61,353 nucleotides of DNA from an uncultured Acidiferrobacteraceae bacterium (GCA_913009895.1 CAJVXY010000016.1:1-61353); one strand, 5' to 3'; numbered from the stretch's first letter, positions 8,266 to 19,021 are shown. Notes: generated by a model from the sequence alone, not told the origin. A program made the numbers and translations.

Positions 8266-8685
8266 TTAAATTAAAAAATTCTTACGGATGAAAAAGCGCG
8301 TTGATCTGAAATGAGTTGGTTTTACCCGGTGCACAGCTTCGAAGCGCAGGCTCAGATTCTTAATCACTTTATAGCCAACACCCGCGCCCATCATAAATCC
8401 CTTGTCATCTTCGCCCTGATAACCAAGCCGCATAAAACCATCAAAGCGCGGTAAAAATTCATAACTCACTATAGCTGCTGTCCAGGGGCCTGTGTTGCGA
8501 AACTCGGGTGCTTTTACGCTGGTATTTTTTTACCTTGCACTGAAACTTACCAGAATCATAATAACCCACTTCAGCCAGTAATCTGAAATCCCTGGTGCGC
8601 ATGCCCAGATCATAATCGACAAGAACCTGAAAACCTTTGGCTATATCATAATCAATACTGTTGTTGCTCCCATTGAAATGCTAAA
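8266..8685 (-). pseudogene. Frameshifted remnant of an outer-membrane beta-barrel gene
   Basis: The lower part (8266-8469) encodes alternating strand-like sequence ending in an aromatic-rich C-terminus (GVGYKVIKNLSLRFEAVHR). Reading upstream, the same theme continues in a different frame from about 8525 to 8680 (for example GFQVLVDYDLGMRTRDF and LLAEVGYYDSGKF). The frames can be joined near the T-run at about 8525 to give one barrel-like protein. An in-frame stop just above 8680 and the absence of a signal peptide show that the 5' part is gone. The class resembles OmpA/OMP_b-brl barrels. It sits at the edge of the island, next to the intact psd copy. Confidence 0.65.
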
Positions 8686-8845
8686 TAATCAGGCGGAAGA
8701 CAACACTTTCGCGGGTATGAGGCCTTCCCTGTTTTTACCCCAAGGACGCTTTGTCACTTCGTTCGGGCGCGCTGGTATGACGATCAAGTTCTACGTAGGG
8801 GTGCGCACACCCTGCAGGACTATTTCAAAGACTGAATATAACTAT
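8686..8845. other. Island right-hand junction, no gene
   Basis: This stretch contains no convincing coding sequence. It holds a GC-rich imperfect palindromic patch (around 8799-8820, TAGGGGTGCGCACACCCT) of a type often found in dispersed intergenic repeats. It separates the decayed barrel gene from the stop codon of intact psd. A similar non-coding stretch (4393-4509) sits at the left end of the island. Confidence 0.4.
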
Positions 8846-9703
8846 TTAAAACCGACCCAAAGACTGACCGAGCAACACTTTTTGTCCCGCCTGCAAATCC
8901 TGATTCCATGTAATGTTCTCGGGCAAAAGCATAATGACCGTCGAGCCCAGATTAAACCTGGCCATTTCTTCACCGCGGGAGAGCCTGATTTGTTCACTCA
9001 CGTGTGATGTCCTGCGAATATTAAAACCACTTGGGGGCGTGACTTTTTCCTGCCAGACCGTATCAATTGCCGAGACGTTAACAGCGCCCACCATGACCTG
9101 GATCACGGGGCCGGTCTCGGTATCAAAATAACTCACCAGTCTTTCATTCCTGGCAAAAATTCTCGGGATTGCCCGAACCGTATGTTGTGCCACGCTAAAG
9201 AGACGGCCCGGCACATAAACGCTATATTTTAATTGTCCCGCGACTGGCATATGGACACGATGGTAATCCACGGGCGAGAGATAAATAGTGGCAAATTTCC
9301 CATTTAAAAATGGCGCAGCCAGGTCGACCTGGCCGCCGCATAATTCCAGCAGGCTATAATCAAAACCCTTGGCCTGGAATATTCTGCCTTCCTTGATGTC
9401 ACCAATTTGGCTGATACGACCGTCCACCGGACACAGGATCGATGCACCGTCCTGGTCCATTGGCCGCGCGTCCGGTTTCAGTGCCCGGGTGAACAGGGCA
9501 TTCAATGATTCATACTGGTATGGGTCTTCTTCAACGGCCTCTTGCATGTTCATCGGGTGCAGGTGCAGCGTGTATTTTATGAATCGATTTTTTACTGGCC
9601 GCCATGTTATACGCGCCAGGTAATACGCCAGCCACGAAATAAAATGGTGCGGTAAAATATAGAATGGCAGTGATTTAATATAATCGGACAGGGAAGCTTT
9701 CAT
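8846..9703 (-). CDS. psd: Phosphatidylserine decarboxylase proenzyme
   Basis: This 285-residue enzyme converts phosphatidylserine to phosphatidylethanolamine at the inner membrane. The proenzyme cleaves itself at L252-G-S-T; Ser254 becomes the pyruvoyl cofactor of the small alpha chain. Other conserved parts are CPVDGRI, the YLSPVDYHRVHMP segment (His relay) and VMVGAVNV. The length is normal for the bacterial family. It lies 21 bases after metH on the same strand and may be co-transcribed. Its last 310 bases are duplicated at 4060-4369. The ancestral arrangement was probably metH-psd facing the response regulator gene. Confidence 0.97.
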   Translation of the reverse strand: MKASLSDYIKSLPFYILPHHFISWLAYYLARITWRPVKNRFIKYTLHLHPMNMQEAVEEDPYQYESLNALFTRALKPDARPMDQDGASILCPVDGRISQIGDIKEGRIFQAKGFDYSLLELCGGQVDLAAPFLNGKFATIYLSPVDYHRVHMPVAGQLKYSVYVPGRLFSVAQHTVRAIPRIFARNERLVSYFDTETGPVIQVMVGAVNVSAIDTVWQEKVTPPSGFNIRRTSHVSEQIRLSRGEEMARFNLGSTVIMLLPENITWNQDLQAGQKVLLGQSLGRF

Positions 9704-9724
9704 GATTAATTTTAATAATATTTT

Positions 9725-12700
9725 TTAATCAGGCTCGTAACCTAGATTGGGAGAGAGCCAGCGTTCGGCCTGGCTCATTGATACTTTTTTTCTGTCGGCA
9801 TAATCTTCAACCTGGTCGCGATTTATTTTATCAACCGCAAAATAACCTGAATCAGGATGGGAAAAATAAAAACCGCTGACTGAGGCCGTGGGTAACATGG
9901 CAAAATGATCGGTCAGTATCATGCCAGTATTGGCATTGACATTAAGCAGTTCAAACAGTGTTGTTTTTTCGCTGTGGTCAGGACAGGCAGGGTAACCCGG
10001 CGCCGGACGAATGCCTTGATAGGATTCGTTTATTAATTCATCGTTCGGTAATTGTTCGTCTGCACTGTAACCCCAGAAATCCTTACGCACCATTTGGTGC
10101 ATGGTTTCAGCCAGTGCCTCTGCCAGTCTGTCGGCCAGTGCCTTGGCCAATATACTATTGTAGTCATCGTGGTCACTTTCAAACTTTGTTACCATTTTTT
10201 CCAGGTTGATGCCGGCGGTTACGGCAAAACCGCCTATGTAATCTTTCAGGCCACTATTTTCCGGTGCCACGTAATCAGCCAGGCAACGATTTGGTCGGTT
10301 GCCAGGTTTCCTGTTTTGTTGTCTCAGGAAATGCAGCTTGGCAAGGGCATGGTTCCTGTTTTCATCAGTATAAATTGTGACCTCATCGTCGTTGCTGTTG
10401 GCTGGAAAAAATCCAATCACAGCCCGCGCCACCAGCAGGTCGTTATCAACAATTTCATCAAGCAAACGCGTGGCATCAGCGAAAAGCGCCGATGCTTCTT
10501 TGCCGATTTTTTCGTCTTGCAGGATTGCCGGGTAGCGCCCGGCCAGTTCCCATGCCCTGAAGAATGGTGTCCAGTCAATTAACTCCCGGATTGTGGCGAG
10601 TGAAAAATCTTCCCAAACTCTTAAGCCAAGCATTGTTGGCACAGGGGGCGTGTAGTTTCTCCAGTCGATAGCAAATTTATTCTGCCGGGCCTCGGCAATT
10701 GTCAGCCAGTCTATACTTTTTTGTTTTTTACTATGGCGTTCACGAATATCCGCATATTCTTTGGAAATTTCAGCAACAAAATCTTCTTTTAAATTGGCGC
10801 TAATGAGTTTCTGGGCTACGCCTACAGCGCGGGACGCATCCTTCACCCAGACTGTCGGTGAATTTTTTTCGGGCGCAATTTTAACCGCCGCGTGTACCCG
10901 TGATGTAGTCGCGCCACCGATAAGCAAGGGCGTGGTCATATTGGTTCTTTCCATTTCCTTGGCAACATTGACCATTTCATCCAGTGATGGTGTGATTAAC
11001 CCGCTTAAGCCAATAATATCCACGCCTTCTTTTTGTGCCATCTCGAGGATAGATTTGGCTGGCACCATGACGCCCATGTCGATAATCTCGAAGTTGTTGC
11101 ACTGCAGGACAACGCCAACAATATTTTTACCAATATCATGGACATCACCCTTGACCGTGGCCATCAGGATTTTTCCATTAGACCTGGAGCCAGAAGTTTT
11201 ATCATCCTCGATAAAAGGCATGAGGTGGGCAACGGCCTTTTTCATCACCCGCGCGCTTTTTACCACTTGCGGCAAAAACATTTTACCGGCGCCGAACAAG
11301 TCACCGACAACGTTCATACCGTCCATGAGTGATCCTTCGATCACATCGAGGGGTTTGTCGGCGGCCAGCCTGGCGGCTTCGGTGTCTTCGACTATGTATT
11401 TATCGATTCCCCTGACCAGGGCATGCTCCAGTTTTTTCGCCGGTGAAAAACTGCGCCATTCTTCACTTTCCTTTTCAACCTTGGTGCCATCACCGCGATA
11501 CTGTTCAGCAATATCGAGCAAACGTTCGGTGCCATCTTCGCGACGATTGAGGATTATATCTTCAACCGCTTCCCGTAATTCGCCGGGGATTTCCTCGTAA
11601 ACAGTCAACTGGCCGGCATTGACAATGCCCATATCCATGCCGGCCTTGATGGCGTGGTAGAGAAAAACGGAATGGATGGCCTCGCGGACGCTGTTGTTGC
11701 CACGAAAAGAAAATGACACGTTGCTGACACCACCGGAAACCATGGCATGGGGCAGGTGTTCCTTGATCCAGGCCGTGGCCTCAATGAAATCCACGGCATA
11801 ATTGTTGTGTTCTTCGATGCCCGTGGCGACAGCAAAAATATTGGGATCAAAAATAATATCTTCGGGTGGAAATCCAACCTGCTTTACCAGGATGTCGTAA
11901 GAGCGTTGGCAAATTTCAGTTTTCTTCTTGAAGCTATCGGCCTGGCCCTGTTCATCAAAGGCCATGACCACCACGGCGGCGCCATATCGACGGCACAAGC
12001 TGGCGTGTTCCAGAAATTTGGCTTCGCCTTCCTTGAGGCTAATGGAATTGACCACGCCCTTGCCCGATAAACACTGGAGACCGGTTTCAATGATCTCCCA
12101 CTTGGAAGAATCGACCATAATGGGAATCGTGGCGATATCAGGTTCCGAGGCAATCTGGTTCAGGAAGGTACGCATGGCGGCGACACCATCGAGCATGCCT
12201 TCATCCATGTTGATATCCAGTATCTGGGCGCCGTTCTCTACCTGGTCCCGGGCCACATCCAGCGCTTCATCATATTTCTCTTCCAGTATCAGTCTCTTGA
12301 ACCGGGCAGAACCGGTGATGTTGGCACGTTCCCCGACATTAACGAATAATGATTTTTCATCTATACGCAATGCATTTTGACCCGACAGGTTACAGGCAGG
12401 CGCCAGTTCCGGGATAACGCGGGGCGCGACATCAGCAACGGTTTCAGCAATTGCCCGAATGTGATCAGGGGTCGTGCCGCAACAGCCGCCGACAATATTT
12501 AAAAAACCGCTGCTGGCCCATTCCTGGATATGTTTGGATGTTGATTCTGGTGTTTCATCATAACCCCCAAATTCATTGGGCAGGCCGGCATTGGGATGAG
12601 CGCTGATGTACGTGGTGGCCACGGTACCAAGGTCAGCTACGTACTCTCGTAACTTGTCGGCACCGAGGGCGCAGTTGAGGCCAACACTGAGAGGATTGAT

Positions 12701-13426
12701 ATGGGACACGGCATTCCAGAATGCTTCTATTGTCTGGTTGGATAAAGTAATGCGTCCACCATCGGCGACTGTGCCGGAAATCATGACCGGCAAACGACAA
12801 TCGTAATCCGAGAATACCTGCTCGACAGCAAAAATGGCGGCCTTGGCATTGAGTACATCAAAAATGGTTTCTATCAATATAATATCGACGCCACCATCTA
12901 TAAGTCCGCGCGTGGCTTCCGTGTAGGACTCGACCAACTGGTTAAAGGTGATATTTCGATATCCGGGATTATTCACATCGGGCGAGATGGATGCGGAACG
13001 ATTCATGGGGCCGAGGACACCCGCTACAAAGCGGGGCTTATTGCCAAGTGAAAATTCTTTTGCCACTTGTTTGGCGTTTTCGGCACCGACCAGGTTGAGC
13101 TCATAGGCCAGGTCCTGTAATTCATAATCGGCCTGGGCAATAGATGACGAGGTGAAGGTATTGGTTTCAATAATATCTGCGCCCGCCTCAAGATATACCC
13201 GGTGGATGCCACGAATAACATCAGGCTGGGTGATGGAGAGCAGGTCGTTATTGCCCTGCACATCTTTTGTGTGATCCGCAAACCGTAAACCACGATAATC
13301 TGCTTCGGACAGCTTATGGCGCTGGACCATTGTGCCCATGGCGCCATCAAGCACCATGATGCGCTTGCCCAGAATGGTGCGCAGTTCTTCAGTGCGGTCG
13401 ATAATTTTTGGTGTCTCAGGACTCAT
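9725..13426 (-). CDS. metH: Cobalamin-dependent methionine synthase
   Basis: At 1233 residues this is a full-length MetH, moving a methyl group from methyl-tetrahydrofolate through cobalamin to homocysteine. Domains in order: homocysteine-binding barrel (zinc Cys in GLNCALG and VGGCCGT), pterin-binding barrel ([13 protein letters not shown], about 355-640), cap plus B12 domain with the [10 protein letters not shown] lower-ligand motif (about 650-890), and the C-terminal reactivation domain (about 920-1233; [12 protein letters not shown]). The start ATG follows a short A/T-rich leader. No cobalamin or SAM/SAH riboswitch was recognised upstream. The cell therefore needs or makes cobalamin. Confidence 0.98.
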   Translation of the reverse strand: MSPETPKIIDRTEELRTILGKRIMVLDGAMGTMVQRHKLSEADYRGLRFADHTKDVQGNNDLLSITQPDVIRGIHRVYLEAGADIIETNTFTSSSIAQADYELQDLAYELNLVGAENAKQVAKEFSLGNKPRFVAGVLGPMNRSASISPDVNNPGYRNITFNQLVESYTEATRGLIDGGVDIILIETIFDVLNAKAAIFAVEQVFSDYDCRLPVMISGTVADGGRITLSNQTIEAFWNAVSHINPLSVGLNCALGADKLREYVADLGTVATTYISAHPNAGLPNEFGGYDETPESTSKHIQEWASSGFLNIVGGCCGTTPDHIRAIAETVADVAPRVIPELAPACNLSGQNALRIDEKSLFVNVGERANITGSARFKRLILEEKYDEALDVARDQVENGAQILDINMDEGMLDGVAAMRTFLNQIASEPDIATIPIMVDSSKWEIIETGLQCLSGKGVVNSISLKEGEAKFLEHASLCRRYGAAVVVMAFDEQGQADSFKKKTEICQRSYDILVKQVGFPPEDIIFDPNIFAVATGIEEHNNYAVDFIEATAWIKEHLPHAMVSGGVSNVSFSFRGNNSVREAIHSVFLYHAIKAGMDMGIVNAGQLTVYEEIPGELREAVEDIILNRREDGTERLLDIAEQYRGDGTKVEKESEEWRSFSPAKKLEHALVRGIDKYIVEDTEAARLAADKPLDVIEGSLMDGMNVVGDLFGAGKMFLPQVVKSARVMKKAVAHLMPFIEDDKTSGSRSNGKILMATVKGDVHDIGKNIVGVVLQCNNFEIIDMGVMVPAKSILEMAQKEGVDIIGLSGLITPSLDEMVNVAKEMERTNMTTPLLIGGATTSRVHAAVKIAPEKNSPTVWVKDASRAVGVAQKLISANLKEDFVAEISKEYADIRERHSKKQKSIDWLTIAEARQNKFAIDWRNYTPPVPTMLGLRVWEDFSLATIRELIDWTPFFRAWELAGRYPAILQDEKIGKEASALFADATRLLDEIVDNDLLVARAVIGFFPANSNDDEVTIYTDENRNHALAKLHFLRQQNRKPGNRPNRCLADYVAPENSGLKDYIGGFAVTAGINLEKMVTKFESDHDDYNSILAKALADRLAEALAETMHQMVRKDFWGYSADEQLPNDELINESYQGIRPAPGYPACPDHSEKTTLFELLNVNANTGMILTDHFAMLPTASVSGFYFSHPDSGYFAVDKINRDQVEDYADRKKVSMSQAERWLSPNLGYEPD

Positions 13427-13641
13427 TTTTTTATTGTAAACGGATAATCGTGCGCTGTATTTGAAAAAGTTAATAACTACAAAGTCTTGGCGCTATGATC
13501 GCAGCTGGCAGACCATTAAAAAACGGACGAAGTGTACAGTAAAATTGCGATATTTAAAGGAGGGGTTAAACAATAAAAATGGCTGCATGGACCCACTTTC
13601 ACACAGTCACCACCAGAAATAGTTAATTATAAATCAAGTGC

Positions 13642-14598
13642 TTAGTACACAGAAGTGACACTATAACCCTGTTTTTGAAGTAATTTGATTAAGCCATTTT
13701 CGCCTGGCAGGTGCAGGGCGCCGACCGCAATAAAAGCATTGCCTTCCGATAAGCGCTTCTGCATGCGTTGCTGCATGCGCAGATTACGATCACCGATTAG
13801 CTGGACCATGAGCTCGTCATAAGCCGCGCCGGCTTGTGTCTGGTATGAATCAGCGATGGTCAGGAGTTTGGTCAAATTACGTTCCAGGTATGCCTGGGTA
13901 ATTTCTTCCAGTTGCACTTCCTGTTGATCGTTTGCTTTCAGGGAATCTTTCAGTAGTGCCACCTGGTCTTTGAGCAACATATTGTCAAATGGTGCAAGCT
14001 GTTCGGCCATTGTCTCCAGGCCATAGGTTGGTTTTCTGGCCGTGAATGCCTTTAAGTAAAGATCCATATCAAGGAATAACCCCGATTTGGCTTTTGGTGT
14101 GTTAAGCATCATGACGATTACCCATGGTTTGATGCGATCAAGGTTCTCGGTTGTCATGCCTCTTTTGAGGAGTACGCGTATTGTTTCCTGGTACAATTTT
14201 TCACCCGTTATTCGTTTCAGTGATAAACCTTCGTCCAGAAACATCACTTTGCTCATCACTGCCAGGCTGTTCGTGTCGGTTATCATTTCCATGGTAAAGC
14301 TTTTGGAGTTTTCAAAGGCGGTTTTGATTGGTGGTGCTAGATTTTTTACGCGCTCATCATTCAGGTGAATCGTGCCAAACAGGTAGCTGGGTTCAGTGCC
14401 CGGTTTGGCAATTTTCCAAAGCAGGCCGATTTGATCTGTTTGTTTCTCGTAACCCAGGGAAATGACACTATTAAATAGTGTGGTTATAAAAATAAACCAG
14501 ATAATGGCTGGCAGGGTTAGATTGGATATTGTTCGAATCACAGGCTTATTGAAACACAGTTCGGCCTGGATGCAATCCCTGTATCCCGTGAATTCCAC
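13642..14598 (-). CDS. TraB/GumN family protein
   Basis: The 318-residue product has the two conserved patches of the TraB/GumN family: an N-terminal LFGTIHLND segment followed by an FTMEM acidic strand, and a C-terminal FIAVGALHLPGENGLI. Related proteins belong to the Tiki metalloprotease-like clan. A hydrophobic segment (about residues 26-45) is a signal or anchor, preceded by a long N-terminal stretch, so the true start may be internal. The likely location is the periplasm or cell envelope. Upstream on the same strand there is no partner; the MipA/OmpV gene is divergent. Confidence 0.82.
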   Translation of the reverse strand: MEFTGYRDCIQAELCFNKPVIRTISNLTLPAIIWFIFITTLFNSVISLGYEKQTDQIGLLWKIAKPGTEPSYLFGTIHLNDERVKNLAPPIKTAFENSKSFTMEMITDTNSLAVMSKVMFLDEGLSLKRITGEKLYQETIRVLLKRGMTTENLDRIKPWVIVMMLNTPKAKSGLFLDMDLYLKAFTARKPTYGLETMAEQLAPFDNMLLKDQVALLKDSLKANDQQEVQLEEITQAYLERNLTKLLTIADSYQTQAGAAYDELMVQLIGDRNLRMQQRMQKRLSEGNAFIAVGALHLPGENGLIKLLQKQGYSVTSVY

Positions 14599-14685
14599 AG
14601 TTAATCTGAAAAAAGGTTAAACTACCAAAGATTTAATCTGAACGATTTAATCCGGACTAAATTCAGCAGAAATAAATTACACAAT

Positions 14686-15549
14686 ATGATTTTACCGGTA
14701 ATTAAAATTCATGCCCGGCTACAAGCTAAAATATTATTATATTTATTGCTTTTAGTAACAAGTGCGTCTGTGTTTGCCGGAAAAGAGCCGCTCTGGGAAG
14801 TCGGTGCCGGCATCAGTGGCGTGACCATTAACGATTATATCGGATCCTCCAGGCGCAGTTATTATGTATTTCCAATCCCCTATTTGGTTTATAACAGTAA
14901 ATTACTGGAAGTAGACAGAAGAGGCGCCCATGGCAAAGTATTCAAGTCTCAAAAATGGCGTATAGAATTTAGCGGTAACCTGGGTCCGCCTGTTAAAAGC
15001 AAGAGCAACGGGGTACGACAGGACATGCCGGATCTTGATCCGATTTTTGAGGTGGGTCCTTCCCTGTATTATTTGCTCAGCGAAACAAGAGAGCAGCAGT
15101 ATACCTGGTCCTTGCGATTCCCGGTGCGGGCGGTGTTTTCAACAAATTTCAAAAGAATCGAGCAACAGGGGTGGGTTTTTGCGCCGTATCTTAATTTTCA
15201 TGCAAATAACGTCGGCCCCGGCGGTGGCTGGGAGTTTGGTTCGTCATTTGGCCCCGTATTTGGCAGCGAAAGATTTAATGATTATTATTACCAGGTCGAT
15301 CCGCAATTCGTTCTGCCAGACAGGAGAGCTTATGATGCCAGGGGTGGTTATAACGGTGCTCGTTTTGCCATGGCGCTGAGTAAGCGATTCTCCAAAGTCT
15401 GGGCTGGTTTTTACCTAAGATATGATTACATTGGTGGCGCGATCAATGTGGATAGCCCGCTGGTTGAGCAACGGTATGCCTTTTTATTGGGTGGGGGCAT
15501 ATCATGGATTTTTGGGCGCTCGGATACGTGGGTTCAGGTAGATGACTGA
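14686..15549 (+). CDS. MipA/OmpV family outer membrane protein
   Basis: The 287-residue protein has a signal peptide (to about residue 32, ending VFAG) and a beta-barrel pattern typical of MipA/OmpV: it opens EPLWEVGAGIS and then has the YVFPIPYLVY segment, and it finishes with a GGGISWIFGRS strand pair. In E. coli MipA is a scaffold linking MltA and PBP1B; OmpV is an osmo-responsive barrel in Vibrio. No murein partner is adjacent, so the precise role is open. It is divergent from the TraB/GumN gene. Confidence 0.85.
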   Translation: MILPVIKIHARLQAKILLYLLLLVTSASVFAGKEPLWEVGAGISGVTINDYIGSSRRSYYVFPIPYLVYNSKLLEVDRRGAHGKVFKSQKWRIEFSGNLGPPVKSKSNGVRQDMPDLDPIFEVGPSLYYLLSETREQQYTWSLRFPVRAVFSTNFKRIEQQGWVFAPYLNFHANNVGPGGGWEFGSSFGPVFGSERFNDYYYQVDPQFVLPDRRAYDARGGYNGARFAMALSKRFSKVWAGFYLRYDYIGGAINVDSPLVEQRYAFLLGGGISWIFGRSDTWVQVDD

Positions 15550-15615
15550 TTCTGATATGTTTAATCATTGCTGCTTATTTTTTAGATAAGAATTAATTTT
15601 TTTTTGAGGTTTGTT

Positions 15616-15930
15616 ATGCGCGGACCAAAGTCTGCTGAACAGTTTATCCATTTGCTGGATGAGGCTATTTTTGAAATTAAAGATGCGATTGCCTGTGCTG
15701 CAGATGAGGGTGATGGCATGGTTGATTTTACCAACGATGAGCAACTGTACAAGATACTCCTGGAAGAATACCAGGCGCTGAAAGAACAATTTAGTGCCGA
15801 TGAGATTGCGGTCGGCCGTGGCAAAGACCTGCCATTTATGCCGCTGGTAAATCGGGCCCATGAGCGCATTCCGTTTGTGGATTTATTGGGTCTCATTAAT
15901 CACGGCTATAAAAATGGCTTTGATGCGTAA
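15616..15930 (+). CDS. Conserved small cytoplasmic protein, function unknown
   Basis: Start chosen at ATG 15616 after TTGAGG; a TTG at 15604 is a less likely alternative. The 104 residues form an acidic, largely helical protein: MRGPKSAEQFIHLLDEAIFE, then a DNEQLYKILLEEY-like helix and a C-terminal HERIPFVDLLGLINH segment. No signal peptide, cysteine or known motif. It lies 66 bases after the MipA gene and 30 bases before aroC, so it may travel with aroC. Confidence 0.65.
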   Translation: MRGPKSAEQFIHLLDEAIFEIKDAIACAADEGDGMVDFTNDEQLYKILLEEYQALKEQFSADEIAVGRGKDLPFMPLVNRAHERIPFVDLLGLINHGYKNGFDA

Positions 15931-15960
15931 ATCATTAATTAATTTTATTTTGGAATAAAA

Positions 15961-17073
15961 ATGTCAGGCAACACTATTGGTAAACTTTTCACGGTCACAA
16001 GTTTTGGCGAAAGCCACGGCAAGGCCATTGGCTGTATTGTTGACGGTTGCCCCCCGGGCCTGGCGCTGAGTGAAGCGGACTTGCAGGTTGATCTTGATCG
16101 GCGCAAACCGGGCAAGTCCAGGCACACGACCCAGCGTCGTGAATCCGATGAAGTAGAAATTTTGTCTGGCGTGTTTGAAGGCAAGACCACGGGCACGCCT
16201 ATTGGTTTGTTAATTCACAACACCGATCAGCGCTCAAAAGATTATTCAGACATTAAAGACCGGTTCCGCCCCGGCCATGCGGACTATACCTATTTAAAAA
16301 AATACGGCACAAGAGATTACCGTGGCGGTGGCCGATCGTCGGCACGGGAAACGGCCATGCGTGTTGCTGCCGGTGCTATTGCAAAAAAATATTTACTGGA
16401 ACGTTATGGGGTAACGATACAAGGTTACCTGGCACAGCTTGGGCCGATAACACTTGCCGTGAACAATAACGAAATAGACAAAACAATTATCGAAAGTAAT
16501 CCCTTCTTTTGTCCTGACCCGGCTAAAATAAACGAGCTGGAAAAATACATGGACGGGTTGCGCAAAGAAGGCAACTCCGTTGGCGCCAGGATTAACGTGC
16601 TGGCAACTGGCGTGCCCACGGGATGGGGCGAGCCGATTTTCGATCGACTTGATGCCGAGATCGCCCATGGCATGATGAGCATTAACGCGGTCAAGGGCGT
16701 TGAGATTGGCGCCGGTTTTGCCAGTGTTGAACAAAAGGGCACAGAACATCGGGATGAAATGTCGGCAAAAGGATTTGATGGCAACAACGCGGGCGGTATC
16801 CTGGGCGGCATTTCCAGTGGCCAGGATATTGTCGTTAGCATTGCATTAAAGCCCACTTCCAGTATTCGGTTGCCAGGCAAAACAATCAATACAACGGGCG
16901 ATAGCGTCGAGGTGGTCACCACCGGCCGCCATGATCCCTGTGTCGGTATCCGGGCAACACCGATTGCCGAGGCCATGTTGGCAATTACGCTCATGGATCA
17001 TGCCTTAAGACATCGCGGTCAAAATATGGATGTGAATGGCGATACACCAGATGTGCCGGCATCGGCTGATTAA
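15961..17073 (+). CDS. aroC: Chorismate synthase
   Basis: AroC makes chorismate from 5-enolpyruvylshikimate 3-phosphate using reduced FMN, the last common step to aromatic amino acids and folate. The family signatures are all present: [18 protein letters not shown] near the N-terminus, [11 protein letters not shown], and near the C-terminus a [14 protein letters not shown] segment. The 370-residue length is normal. The ATG is preceded by a weak leader (TTGGAATAAAA). aroC followed by an MFS carrier gene is a recurrent order in gammaproteobacteria. Confidence 0.98.
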   Translation: MSGNTIGKLFTVTSFGESHGKAIGCIVDGCPPGLALSEADLQVDLDRRKPGKSRHTTQRRESDEVEILSGVFEGKTTGTPIGLLIHNTDQRSKDYSDIKDRFRPGHADYTYLKKYGTRDYRGGGRSSARETAMRVAAGAIAKKYLLERYGVTIQGYLAQLGPITLAVNNNEIDKTIIESNPFFCPDPAKINELEKYMDGLRKEGNSVGARINVLATGVPTGWGEPIFDRLDAEIAHGMMSINAVKGVEIGAGFASVEQKGTEHRDEMSAKGFDGNNAGGILGGISSGQDIVVSIALKPTSSIRLPGKTINTTGDSVEVVTTGRHDPCVGIRATPIAEAMLAITLMDHALRHRGQNMDVNGDTPDVPASAD

Positions 17074-17380
17074 AACAGTGGCGAGATTATCATATGGTAG
17101 CTGGGGAGTAGCTGGGGCCAGATCGTCGCGTACTGAATAAATTTAATTATCGATAATATCAGGCGATATTAACTTGCTATGCGGTGCTAATTACTTCTAC
17201 TCGGAACTATTTATTAAACTATCAAGCACCACTTTTTATCATGACCTCGATCCTCGATCCTCGGCTTTGGCGTCCTCGGCAACTGCTCCATGTGTTGCTC
17301 TACCTTCTCCTTCCCTGGAGTCGTGCGTCGCTCTACCGACTACATCCTTGTAGTCGTAGCCACTCTCTACTTAACTACTA
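17074..17380. other. aroC to MFS intergenic region
   Basis: I see no gene or terminator here. The stretch has short direct repeats (TCGATCC twice; AGCTGGGG twice) and a pyrimidine-rich half with repeated CTCTAC words. The open frames crossing it have no start context or recognisable product. Confidence 0.4.
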
Positions 17381-18532
17381 ATGCCTTACTGGCGTCTTTC
17401 CGGATTTTATTTTTTCTATTTTGCCGTGCTTGGGGCGCTGGCGCCGTATTGGGGTTTGTATCTCAAGTCGGTGGGGTTCACTGCCATCCAGATTGGCAAT
17501 CTGATTGCAATCCTGATGGTTTCTCGCATTATCGCGCCAAATATCTGGGGCTGGTTAGCGGATCACAAGGGCCAGAGAATGTCAGTGGTTCGCTGGGCTG
17601 GATTCTTAAGCCTGCTGGCTTTTGCCGGGGTATTTTTAGGTAACACTTTTTTGTGGCTGGCTTTGGTGATGTTGTTTTTCAGTTTTTTCTGGAATGCATC
17701 GTTGCCGCAAATCGAAGCCGCCACCATGTCCCACCTTGATGGCCAGGCCAGTGCTTATGGCAGGGTGCGACTCTGGGGTTCAGTGGGATTTATTATTGCG
17801 GTGGTTGGTCTTGGGTATACGCTCGAGACAGTGGCGACCTGGTGGTTATTGCCAATCATTACTCTGTTGCTGGCGGGCGTATGGATTTATACCTTACTGA
17901 TTCCTGAAAAACAGGTCACGGTAAAACATGAACAGCTAACGCCATTGCTCAAGGTGTTGCTCAAGCCGCAAGTATCTATTTTTTTGGTGGCCTGTTTTTT
18001 GATGCAGGCCAGTCATGGGCCTTATTACACATTCTATTCTATTTATCTTGAAGAGCAGGGATATAGCCGTGATGTCATTGGCTGGCTTTGGGCCCTGGGC
18101 GTGTTTGCAGAAATTGGTCTGTTTTTATTGATGCACCAGATCAAAAAAAGAATAGGGCTCAGGACAATCATGTTGGCAAGTTTCAGCATTGCCGCTGTTA
18201 GATGGATATTAATTGGCCAGTTTCCTGATGAAATTTTTATTTTAATTTTTGCCCAGGTTTTGCATGCCGTGACATTCGGCGCCTATCACGCCACTTCGAT
18301 TGAGGTAGTACATGGCTTTTTCAAAGGACGGCACCAGATACGTGGCCAGGCAATTTATGGCAGTATTAGTTTTGGATTAGGCGGTGCCCTGGGCAGTTTT
18401 TATAGTGGCCTTACCTGGGATACTTTAGGCCCGGACGTTACTTTTTTTATTGCCGCGGTGTTGGTGCTGATTGCGCTGGTTATTACATGGGTGGGCATTA
18501 AACCAGGAACCGGGGTCATGCTTAAGCCTTGA
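17381..18532 (+). CDS. MFS transporter, HcaT / nucleoside-symporter-like (MFS_1_like)
   Basis: The 383-residue protein has about twelve membrane segments and an FYFFYFAVLGALAPYWGLYL opening that marks the HcaT-like MFS_1_like group. The cytoplasmic loop between segments 2 and 3 has WGWLADHKGQRM, the MFS motif A equivalent. E. coli HcaT is assigned to phenylpropionate uptake, but most relatives lack tested substrates. The start codon follows no clear ribosome site; the next internal Met is at residue 47. Confidence 0.85.
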   Translation: MPYWRLSGFYFFYFAVLGALAPYWGLYLKSVGFTAIQIGNLIAILMVSRIIAPNIWGWLADHKGQRMSVVRWAGFLSLLAFAGVFLGNTFLWLALVMLFFSFFWNASLPQIEAATMSHLDGQASAYGRVRLWGSVGFIIAVVGLGYTLETVATWWLLPIITLLLAGVWIYTLLIPEKQVTVKHEQLTPLLKVLLKPQVSIFLVACFLMQASHGPYYTFYSIYLEEQGYSRDVIGWLWALGVFAEIGLFLLMHQIKKRIGLRTIMLASFSIAAVRWILIGQFPDEIFILIFAQVLHAVTFGAYHATSIEVVHGFFKGRHQIRGQAIYGSISFGLGGALGSFYSGLTWDTLGPDVTFFIAAVLVLIALVITWVGIKPGTGVMLKP

Positions 18533-18574
18533 ATTATAAAGCCTTAAATTATCAAATTCTTTAATTACCAGGTT

Positions 18575-19021
18575 CTAGGCCGATGACTTGAGCCAGCGCA
18601 AGTGGCGTTTATGTTCAATGGCCACCACATTTGATGGGCTGCCCTGATTACTGGTTCTGTCGGTTTTGGTGATTTTGGTCGGTGTCACGTTTTTTGAGTT
18701 CTTCCCACCTTTAAAAATGGCATCAACGGCCAGGCACATGTCTTCAATAAAATTGTAGGTATCGATATCGGTGTGATTGGCGCGAAGCGCTGACAGCCGT
18801 AATTTAGCCAGGACCTGGTTGGTGATGGATTTGGTAATTGGCGACTCGAGGTTCTGGCAATTATTTTTTTTATAGATGGTTCTGATTAGATTGGTAACAA
18901 ACTCGGCATGGACAGGGCTGTTGGCAAACAAGTCCTGTAACAAGACGGCATCCTGATTGATCGGAATATGATGATTGCCGAGTCGTTTTTCCAGTGCCTG
19001 AACAAATAGGTTAAATTTCAT
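18575..19021 (-). CDS. Hypothetical protein
   Basis: A 148-residue protein, predicted soluble. The N-terminal ~95 residues look helical (MKFNLFVQALEKRLGNHH; then FVTNLIRTIYKKNN), and the C-terminal third is basic and Thr/Asn-rich (KNSKNVTPTKITKTDRTS), probably disordered. Nothing recognised. It lies 58 bases downstream of the LysR gene on the same strand, with which it may be co-transcribed. Confidence 0.55.
   Translation of the reverse strand: MKFNLFVQALEKRLGNHHIPINQDAVLLQDLFANSPVHAEFVTNLIRTIYKKNNCQNLESPITKSITNQVLAKLRLSALRANHTDIDTYNFIEDMCLAVDAIFKGGKNSKNVTPTKITKTDRTSNQGSPSNVVAIEHKRHLRWLKSSA

Noticed and set aside
10761-11600. 279-codon open frame on the plus strand inside metH
   Set aside because: It is antisense to a fully conserved metH and its product shows no domain, only low-complexity Ser/Ala/Ile sequence.
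13579-13626. 15-codon plus-strand frame after GGAGGGG
   Set aside because: The spacing to the start is long and the peptide (MAAWTHFHTVTTRNS) does not resemble a leader; the neighbouring genes are on the other strand.
13427-13641. Possible cobalamin or SAH/SAM riboswitch upstream of metH
   Set aside because: I looked for the B12-box and for conserved SAH-riboswitch stems and found no convincing match; a covariance search would settle it.
17184-17381. 65-codon frame before the MFS gene
   Set aside because: No ribosome site or recognisable product; composition matches the pyrimidine-rich spacer.
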